46,547 bases of DNA from Pollutiaquabacter sp046052345 (lineage in GTDB: Bacteria > Bacteroidota > Bacteroidia > AKYH767-A > 2013-40CM-41-45). The stretch spans positions 1 to 46,547 of the forward strand of contig JBJOMN010000042.1 in the NCBI GenBank assembly GCA_046052345.1, written 5' to 3'. Below the pieces are notes generated by a model. That model worked only from the letters and a program-made list of their open reading frames with translations. It had not been told where the DNA came from and made no database searches. This document shows, piece after piece, positions 41,068 to 46,547 of this stretch (within the stretch, counting starts at the first letter, position 1; each line of letters begins with the position of its first letter). The translations under genes were made by a program, and so were the position numbers.

Positions 41068-41098
41068 CTTGCAAATCAACCTGATTGGATTAACTTCG
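41068..41098 (+). promoter_or_regulatory. Promoter of the MerR-type gene
   Basis: CTTG at 41068-41071 is followed after 19 nt by TAACTTCG at 41091-41098. Both boxes have one mismatch to the Bacteroidota consensus and the spacing is exact. An inverted repeat GATTA-N6-TAATC (41088-41103) covers the -7 box, and TGTTGA-N8-TCAACA (41044-41063) lies just upstream. Confidence 0.55.
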
Positions 41099-41116
41099 TA
41101 ATCAAACACACGCGTC

Positions 41117-41602
41117 ATGCCGTATAAAGAGAAAGAGATCGAGAAACTGTATTATTCCATCGGTGAAGTAGCGGACATGTTCGGCGTGAACACTTCGCAC
41201 ATCCGCTTCTGGTCGAACGAATTCGATGTGATCCGTCCCGCCACCAACAAGAAGGGCAACCGGCTTTACACCCGGGACGACATCGATAATTTCCGTAAGA
41301 TCTATCACTTGGTGAAGGAGAAAGGATACACGCTCCGTGGCGCTAAAACCGAATTGAAGGAGATGAAGCTGCGCCCGGGCACCGATGTAGCTGTGGAAGA
41401 ACTTACCGAAACGGAAACATTATCGGTTGCCTCGGAACCGACCCTGTTCGACCGGCCTTTGTCGGCAGAGGGGACCTCTCCCCTTCCCACCGCCAACAAC
41501 GACGACTTCGTCGACAGGATGGCGCTTCGCTCTTCCCTCGAAAAAGTCAGGGAGCAGCTCCTCGAGTTGCGCAAGGAGATAGAAACCATGGCAGTAGCCT
41601 GA
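41117..41602 (+). CDS. MerR-family transcriptional regulator
   Basis: This 161-aa protein has an N-terminal MerR winged helix domain: YYSIGEVADMFGVNTSHIRF (12-31) is the helix-turn-helix, followed by NRLYTRDDIDNFRKIYHLV as the wing and second helix. A linker follows, and residues 135-157 form a short helix, probably for dimerisation. No effector-binding cysteines or domain are visible, so the signal is unknown. This short type is very common in Bacteroidota, often near the M23 gene. It ends at a strong terminator. Confidence 0.92.
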   Translation: MPYKEKEIEKLYYSIGEVADMFGVNTSHIRFWSNEFDVIRPATNKKGNRLYTRDDIDNFRKIYHLVKEKGYTLRGAKTELKEMKLRPGTDVAVEELTETETLSVASEPTLFDRPLSAEGTSPLPTANNDDFVDRMALRSSLEKVREQLLELRKEIETMAVA

Positions 41603-41623
41603 CATAACTTATACTCCAACCCG

Positions 41624-41645
41624 GCCCGCTTCGGCGGGCTTTTTT
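41624..41645 (+). terminator. Rho-independent terminator of the MerR-type gene
   Basis: GCCCGC (41624-41629) pairs with GCGGGC (41634-41639) around a TTCG tetraloop, followed by six T. It lies 21 nt after the stop codon. Confidence 0.92.
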
Positions 41646-41650
41646 ATTTT

Positions 41651-41658
41651 TACGTTTC
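41651..41658 (+). promoter_or_regulatory. Weak candidate -7 box of the S46 peptidase gene
   Basis: TACGTTTC differs from TAnnTTTG in one base and lies 11 nt before the ATG at 41670. No -33 box is visible, since the terminator hairpin occupies that place. Confidence 0.3.
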
Positions 41659-41669
41659 TCATACTACAT

Positions 41670-43805
41670 ATGCACAAACGAACTTCTGTATTTCTTGCGC
41701 CTCTGCTGCTGCGATGGTCAATTCTTCTGCTTCTTTTACCATACGGACTCACGGCCCGAGAGGGGATGTGGATCCCAAGTCTCCTCAAGCAGCTGAACGA
41801 ATCGGACCTCCGGAGCATGGGACTCATCATCCCCGTCGAAGAACTGTTCAACGGAGAAAGCGGCGGACTCAATGACGCAATCGTACAGTTCGGCGGTGGC
41901 TGCACCGGCGAGATCGTCTCTGACCAAGGGCTTTTATTCACCAACCACCACTGCGGCTTTTCACAGATACAGGCCTTGTCGACGCTCGAGAAGAATTACC
42001 TGGAGAAGGGTTATTGGGCAAAGTCCCTCGAGGACGAGCTGCCGTGCCCGGGACTTACGGTCACTTTTATCCGCGACATACTGGAAGTAAGCGCAACGGT
42101 CCTGGAGAAGGTCTACCCGGGAATGTCGGAGGAGCAACGCACCAAGTCGGTAAAAGAAGCCGTTGACAGCCTCGAGAAAGCCTCGGCAACTGACGGTCGT
42201 AAAGCGATGATCCGGCCTTTTTACGGAGGCAACAGATATTTCCTCTTTATCACCGAAACTTTCCGGGACGTACGGCTGGCCGGTACGCCTCCGCTGTCGG
42301 TGGGCAACTTCGGCGGTGAAACGGACAACTGGGTATGGCCGCGCCATACCGGCGACTTTTCTGTTTTTCGCATTTATGCCGATAAAGACAACAACCCTGC
42401 TGATTTCTCAAAGGACAACCGTCCCTACAAGCCGAAACGGTATTTGAAGGTAAGTACGGAAGGAATCAAAGAAGGAGATTTCACGATGGTTTACGGATTC
42501 CCCGGACGGACCCAGCAGTACCTGACCTCCGCTTCCATCCGCCTGATCGAACAGCAGACGAATCCGAACCGGATAGCGTTGCGCGATATCCGCATGGACC
42601 TTTACCGCGAAGCGATGCGGGACAATGACACGGTCAGATTGCAATATGCCGGAAAATTCAAAAGCCTCGCGAATGCCTATAAGAAATGGCAAGGGGAACT
42701 GATCGGTCTGCGGAAAGCGGATGTCTACAAGCGGAAAAAGGAAACGGAGAGCGCTGCATCCGGCGAAACGGAAACGATATTGGAATCGCTGAACCGGACT
42801 GTAGAAGCCTCGGCCGGCTACAACAACGCCTTGGATTACTATACGGAAGGGTATGCTGCCATCGAACTGACCGCACAGGCTGCTAAGATGAAAACGTTAC
42901 TGGACCTCTGTGCAGCTGAAAGACCGGACGAAGAGAAGATCCGTAAGGAGTCTGCGAAACTTTCCGTGGAAATGGAATCTTTTTACAGGAATTACAGTGC
43001 CATGCTTGACCGGCAGGTGGCTGCCGCTGTCCTTGCAACCTGCAGCACCCGCATTCCGGATTCTTTGCAGCCTCCGTTCATCTCCGACTACAGGAAGAAT
43101 CCTGTGAAGTTCCTCGACCTTCTCTACAACCGGTCTTTACTGACGCAGCCGGACCGATTCCAAACACTGCTGAAGGATTTCAGCAGCAAGCAAGGAAAAC
43201 AGCTAAAAGAGGATCCCGCATGGAAATTTCAGCTTCAGCTGAACTCCTCGAGGACAGAAAAGATAGATCGTCCGCTTAACAAGCTGAACGAAACCATTGC
43301 CGCCTGCCAACGTCGCTGGATCGCCTACCTCTCAGCAACCCGCAGCACCCCGATGGCGGCCGATGCCAATTCCACACTCAGGGTGTCGTACGGAAAAACG
43401 GAAGGACTGCAGCCTAAGGACGGCCTGAAGTACGGATGGCAGACCTTCGGGGAAGGTATCCTCGAGAAATCAATGACCGGAGAAGAGGATTACTTGCTTG
43501 ATTCGGAGTTGCGCAAACTGCTGGAAGCCGGTGCGTACGGACCGTATGCACAGGGCGGAAAGCTGCCCGTCGCCTTCATCGCTTCCAACCACACGACAGG
43601 AGGGAATTCAGGAAGTCCGGTGCTGGATGCGAAAGGGCGACTGATCGGAATCAATTTCGACCGGATATGGGAAGGGGTGATGAGCGATCTGTACTACGAC
43701 CCGGCCCTCAGCCGCAACATCGCCGTAGATATACGGTATGTGCTTTTCATCATCGACCGGCTCGGAGGTTGCGAGCGGCTGGTACAGGAGATCGGGGCGG
43801 ACTAA
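41670..43805 (+). CDS. S46 dipeptidyl peptidase, DPP11-like
   Basis: This 711-aa exported serine peptidase has a signal peptide (hydrophobic stretch at about 12-27, likely cut after LTA). The chymotrypsin-like triad is H94 (TNHHCGF), D229 (PRHTGDF) and S647 (GGNSGSPV). R665 lies exactly 18 residues after the serine, the spacing and residue (INFDR) known from P. gingivalis DPP11, where Arg gives preference for Asp/Glu at P1; DPP7 has Gly there. It probably removes acidic dipeptides from peptides in the periplasm for use as nutrients. The length fits the family. It has no T9SS sorting domain. Confidence 0.93.
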   Translation: MHKRTSVFLAPLLLRWSILLLLLPYGLTAREGMWIPSLLKQLNESDLRSMGLIIPVEELFNGESGGLNDAIVQFGGGCTGEIVSDQGLLFTNHHCGFSQIQALSTLEKNYLEKGYWAKSLEDELPCPGLTVTFIRDILEVSATVLEKVYPGMSEEQRTKSVKEAVDSLEKASATDGRKAMIRPFYGGNRYFLFITETFRDVRLAGTPPLSVGNFGGETDNWVWPRHTGDFSVFRIYADKDNNPADFSKDNRPYKPKRYLKVSTEGIKEGDFTMVYGFPGRTQQYLTSASIRLIEQQTNPNRIALRDIRMDLYREAMRDNDTVRLQYAGKFKSLANAYKKWQGELIGLRKADVYKRKKETESAASGETETILESLNRTVEASAGYNNALDYYTEGYAAIELTAQAAKMKTLLDLCAAERPDEEKIRKESAKLSVEMESFYRNYSAMLDRQVAAAVLATCSTRIPDSLQPPFISDYRKNPVKFLDLLYNRSLLTQPDRFQTLLKDFSSKQGKQLKEDPAWKFQLQLNSSRTEKIDRPLNKLNETIAACQRRWIAYLSATRSTPMAADANSTLRVSYGKTEGLQPKDGLKYGWQTFGEGILEKSMTGEEDYLLDSELRKLLEAGAYGPYAQGGKLPVAFIASNHTTGGNSGSPVLDAKGRLIGINFDRIWEGVMSDLYYDPALSRNIAVDIRYVLFIIDRLGGCERLVQEIGAD

Positions 43806-43807
43806 GG

Positions 43808-43884
43808 GAATGCAGAATGCAGAATTTAGCAAGATACGGGATGTGCAGTTCGGGATAGAGCTTTAAACCGGAACCAACAACAAC
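43808..43884. repeat. Heptad-like repeats after the S46 stop codon
   Basis: GAATGCA, GAATGCA and GAATTTA follow two bases after the TAA stop, in phase. Further units in the same phase are ACGGGAT and TCGGGAT (14 nt apart) and TAAACCG (43864-43870), a unit also found at clpP. The middle is degenerate, so only the first three units and TAAACCG are firm. Confidence 0.5.
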
Positions 43885-43889
43885 TTTTC

Positions 43890-44096
43890 ATGAAACCGAC
43901 CACCGAAACCGAATCACGTTCGCGAAGAAGGAATAAAGGCTTCATCTGGACCGCTGCAGGCGCTTTCCTGGGATTCGCCAGCTGTGTTCTTACCATCATC
44001 AACCCGGTACCCGCTTTGTACGACTTGCTCCTTTACGGCGTTACTTCGCTTGCAATCCTGATGATCTTCGTCGGATTGTACCTGGTTTTCGAATAG
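43890..44096 (+). CDS. Small two-helix membrane protein of unknown function
   Basis: This 68-aa protein has a charged N-terminus (residues 1-16, rich in Glu, Thr and Arg) and two hydrophobic helices at about 18-38 and 44-66, joined by a short loop with NPVPALYD. I do not recognise a named family. The positive-inside rule puts both ends in the cytoplasm. It follows the S46 gene by 84 nt and is followed by a strong hairpin terminator, so it may be the last gene of that transcript. The hydrophobic pattern and terminator support it being real. Confidence 0.6.
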   Translation: MKPTTETESRSRRRNKGFIWTAAGAFLGFASCVLTIINPVPALYDLLLYGVTSLAILMIFVGLYLVFE

Positions 44097-44133
44097 GCGA
44101 TGCACCCGCCGCAGGTTTGTGCAGTCAGCAAAT

Positions 44134-44164
44134 AAAAAAGGGCCGGAATCGCTCCCGGCCCTTT
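44134..44164. terminator. Bidirectional terminator
   Basis: AAAGGGCCGG (44137-44146) pairs with CCGGCCCTTT (44155-44164) around an 8-nt loop. A-rich and T-rich flanks on the two sides let it serve both the small membrane protein gene and the convergent surface protein gene. Confidence 0.85.
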
Positions 44165-44184
44165 CTCGTTATTAAAGATATGAA

Positions 44185-46547
44185 TCACTGCTTCACGAAG
44201 CGTACCGTCGCGGTAGTGCCGTTCGCAGACGACACCCTGGCGAAGTAGACACCCGCACCCATTCCGGAGAGGTCCATGGATACGGACTGGCGGTCGGCCG
44301 GACTGACCTTGCGGCTGACGACCTTGTTACCGAGGACATCGAGGATCTCCACCGATGCAGCCGGACCGTTGAAGTCGACACGCAGGCGATCGTTCGCGGG
44401 GTTGGGGAATACGGCCAGATGTACGGCAGTCGCCTCTTCGATGCCGATCGACAACACGTCGATGACTACCGTCGCAGTATCGGAATTACAGGAGTTGGTG
44501 GCGATAAGCGTCACCGTGTACTGACCGATAGCCTGGTAATTATGTACGAGGCTGGTAGTCGGACCTGTGTTGTCGCCATATTCGACCGTGTAAGAGGTAT
44601 AATCGGCCGAGGTATTGTTCAGTGTCAGGTCATTGGCAGAAAGGTTATAGGTAAAGGAGGCGATCGCCAGGGGGTCGACCACGACCTCCACCGTATCCAC
44701 ACTGCCCGTATCCGAGCAACCGAAACTGGACACACCGGTGACGATGTATGTCTCGTTGGAGGCAGGGGAAACTGTCAGCTGATTTCCGGTGAATCCGCCG
44801 GGCTGCCAAGTATAGGTCATTGTTCCGCCGGTACCTATATTATTGAAAACGTTTGCCGTAAGGGTGATGGAATCGCCCTGACAGACATTTCCGGAACCGG
44901 GCGTAACGAAGACGGCGGGATTATTACGGAAACGCACCCAGACAACACCGGTATCAGAACAACCGGCTGCGTCGTAGCCGGTCACGGTATAATATGTGCT
45001 CTGTGCGACTACCACGTTGATGAGGGAATCGGTCGTGGAACCGGAAATTCCCGTCGTAGGAGACCAGGTATAGCTCACCGCACCGGTGGCGTAAACCTGC
45101 GCCGGCGGCGTGTTATTGCAATAGAACACCTGAGGCACGTTGGTGGTGACCACCGGCGGAGGATTGCTGGATACATTCACAAAGGCGGGAGCGTCCGTGG
45201 TATCGGAAGCAGCCGGATTGGAAGGACAGGCTGCGACGGCGATGAAGTAGGTTCCGACAGTCAACGTGTCGGTATTGATCGCCAAACCCTGATCGGTGGT
45301 AGGCGTCCAGGGACCGGTCGACGAACTTCCGTAGTACCAGGTATAATTGCCGCCGGATGCGCCGTTGAGCGAAAGCTGAGTGACGCCCGATCCGCCGCAG
45401 AGGACCGTATCGACCGCTACAATCGAACCGGCAACCGGTGCAGAGATCGCCTGTATGATTACGGTATCGATACTCTGTGACCCGGAACACCCCCAGCTGG
45501 AAGTACCGGTCACGTACAAGGTGTCGTCAGAATTGACGGACAGTGTCAAAGGAGTTCCCGTAGCGCCGTTACTCCAGGCATAGGTGACAGGGAACGAGGT
45601 GCCGGTCTGGTTGACGTTCAGGGTAACGGAATCGCCGACGCAAACACTGACGGCAGCCGGAGTTACGGTGACAGCAGGCGTGCCGGCTATGCGGTAGGTA
45701 GCGGTATCCACGGCTGAACAACCAATGGCGTCATAACCGGTCACGACGAACGTGTAGCCGCCGCCGTTGGTGACGGTGGGGGTAGCTGAGTCACCAGCAG
45801 CAGTGATAGTAAGGTTGTTGGCGTTGCTCCAGGTGTAGGAAACGCCACCGGATGCGACGAAGGTCGGAACGGTGTCGCCACTGTTGAGACAATAAGCGTT
45901 GAAATCAGGCGTTACCGTAATGACCGGCAGCGGTCCGGAGCTGACATTGACCAACGTGATGTTGGAGGCTGCGGAATCCGTTCCGCAAGAGGTGACGAAC
46001 AGGTAGTACGTGGATGCGCTGATGGAATCGCTGAGGGTGGTAGCGTTGGTACCGGTAGCGGTCCAGGAGCCGGCAGCGCCGGTCGGACTGGTGTACCACA
46101 TGTTCGCAACACCGCTGGAACCGGCTGCCGTAAGTTGGACGGTGCCTGATCCGCCGCAAATCAACGTATCGGAGGCGGTGACCGTACCTGCAACAGAAGC
46201 ACCAAGCGTGCCGATCACAACCGTATCGATACTTTGAGGGCCGGAACAACCCCAGCTGGAAGTACCGATGACGTAAACAGTGTCATTGCCGGTAACGGCA
46301 TAACGTATGGAATTACCGGTGGCGCCGTTGCTCCAGGCGTAGGTCACCGTGAAAGAGGTACCGGTCTGGGTGGCATTCAGCGTCGCGGAATCACCGATGC
46401 AAAGACTGACCGAAGAAGGTGTTGCGGTCACAGTCGGTGTACCCGCGATACGGTAGGTCGCAGTATCACTGGAAGAACAACCGGCGGCATTTGATCCGGT
46501 GACAACGTAGGTGTACCCACCGCCGGTGGTTACGGTCGGTGTCGCAG
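44185..46547 (-). CDS. Modular Ig/PKD-like surface protein with T9SS sorting domain (5' end outside the window)
   Basis: The frame is open from the window edge to 44185, about 786 codons; the start lies outside. It consists of Ig/PKD-like domains with paired cysteines, marked by CxGDSxTL, YAWSNGATG and SSWGCSG segments. A three-domain module of 253 aa (759 nt) is repeated almost intact. A PKD domain (YTVEYGDNTGPT, HNYQAIGQYTVTL) precedes the C-terminal type A sorting domain (FPNPANDRLRV, then DLSGMGAGVYFARV and a final VRFVKQ). It should be exported by the type IX system and fixed to the cell surface, perhaps as an adhesin. A GTG at 46431 in the frame is not the start. Confidence 0.92.
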   Translation of the reverse strand, partial: ATPTVTTGGGYTYVVTGSNAAGCSSSDTATYRIAGTPTVTATPSSVSLCIGDSATLNATQTGTSFTVTYAWSNGATGNSIRYAVTGNDTVYVIGTSSWGCSGPQSIDTVVIGTLGASVAGTVTASDTLICGGSGTVQLTAAGSSGVANMWYTSPTGAAGSWTATGTNATTLSDSISASTYYLFVTSCGTDSAASNITLVNVSSGPLPVITVTPDFNAYCLNSGDTVPTFVASGGVSYTWSNANNLTITAAGDSATPTVTNGGGYTFVVTGYDAIGCSAVDTATYRIAGTPAVTVTPAAVSVCVGDSVTLNVNQTGTSFPVTYAWSNGATGTPLTLSVNSDDTLYVTGTSSWGCSGSQSIDTVIIQAISAPVAGSIVAVDTVLCGGSGVTQLSLNGASGGNYTWYYGSSSTGPWTPTTDQGLAINTDTLTVGTYFIAVAACPSNPAASDTTDAPAFVNVSSNPPPVVTTNVPQVFYCNNTPPAQVYATGAVSYTWSPTTGISGSTTDSLINVVVAQSTYYTVTGYDAAGCSDTGVVWVRFRNNPAVFVTPGSGNVCQGDSITLTANVFNNIGTGGTMTYTWQPGGFTGNQLTVSPASNETYIVTGVSSFGCSDTGSVDTVEVVVDPLAIASFTYNLSANDLTLNNTSADYTSYTVEYGDNTGPTTSLVHNYQAIGQYTVTLIATNSCNSDTATVVIDVLSIGIEEATAVHLAVFPNPANDRLRVDFNGPAASVEILDVLGNKVVSRKVSPADRQSVSMDLSGMGAGVYFARVSSANGTTATVRFVKQ

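Noticed and set aside
46429..46431. GTG as the start of the surface protein
   Set aside because: The frame stays open to the window edge and the residues there match the end of another repeat module; no signal peptide follows the GTG.

Overview
The window reads as a chromosomal segment from a GC-rich member of the Bacteroidota. The signs are a fused str-S10-spc-alpha ribosomal block with neither tuf nor adk, -7 boxes of the Bacteroidota form TAnnTTTG, a protein with a type IX secretion (T9SS) sorting domain, a peptidase of family S46, zinc-free forms of L36 and S14, and little sign of Shine-Dalgarno sites. The T9SS domain and S46 peptidase would fit a Chitinophagales, Sphingobacteriales or Flavobacteriales-like lineage; genus cannot be told from this sequence alone. 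No phage, insertion sequence, integron or CRISPR array was seen.

Region 1 (about 38-10407, plus strand) is a tightly packed nucleotide-sugar supply operon: a WbpE-type aminotransferase, UDP-glucose dehydrogenase, UDP-glucuronate decarboxylase, a WbpD-type acetyltransferase, a WbpB-type dehydrogenase, a WbpO/TviB-type UDP-HexNAc 6-dehydrogenase, GalE, RfbB, a WbpP/TviC-type epimerase and a CpsB/YwqE-type phosphatase. Together these can supply UDP-GlcA, UDP-Xyl, UDP-GlcNAcA, UDP-GalNAc(A), UDP-GlcNAc(3NAc)A, UDP-Gal and dTDP-4-keto-6-deoxyglucose for a surface polysaccharide. No glycosyltransferase, flippase or polymerase is present, so the window probably holds only the end of a larger locus.

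Region 2 (10408-30368, minus strand) holds carA and then, in order of transcription, rpsL-rpsG-fusA-rpsJ-rplC-rplD-rplW-rplB-rpsS-rplV-rpsC-rplP-rpmC-rpsQ-rplN-rplX-rplE-rpsN-rpsH-rplF-rplR-rpsE-rpmD-rplO-secY-map-infA-rpmJ-rpsM-rpsK-rpsD-rpoA-rplQ. A textbook Bacteroidota promoter precedes rpsL, and a hairpin follows rplQ before carA starts from its own -7 box.

Region 3 (30483-34396, minus strand) is the protein quality-control group clpX, clpP and tig (trigger factor), with tRNA-Leu(UAG) just upstream of tig. Region 4 (34404-44164) holds a flavin reductase-like flavoprotein, a Na/Pi-cotransporter family protein with a PhoU-like tail, alaS, a divergent M23 peptidase, a MerR-type regulator, a DPP11-like S46 dipeptidyl peptidase and a small two-helix membrane protein. 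Region 5 (44185 to the right edge, minus strand) is the 3' part of a large modular Ig/PKD-like surface protein that ends in a T9SS sorting domain.

The most unusual non-coding signal is a family of 7-nt repeats kept in strict heptad phase that fills several spacers around the clpP-to-S46 region. The largest array runs from the stop codon of the flavin reductase to and through the stop codon of the convergent transporter gene (35426-35698, 39 heptads in one phase). Related heptads abut the stop codons of clpP and of the S46 peptidase, and also lie upstream of the flavin reductase. Other points of note are several near-leaderless promoter arrangements, an inverted repeat shared by the divergent alaS and M23 promoters, and a convergent gene pair with no spacer at all (phosphatase/carA).
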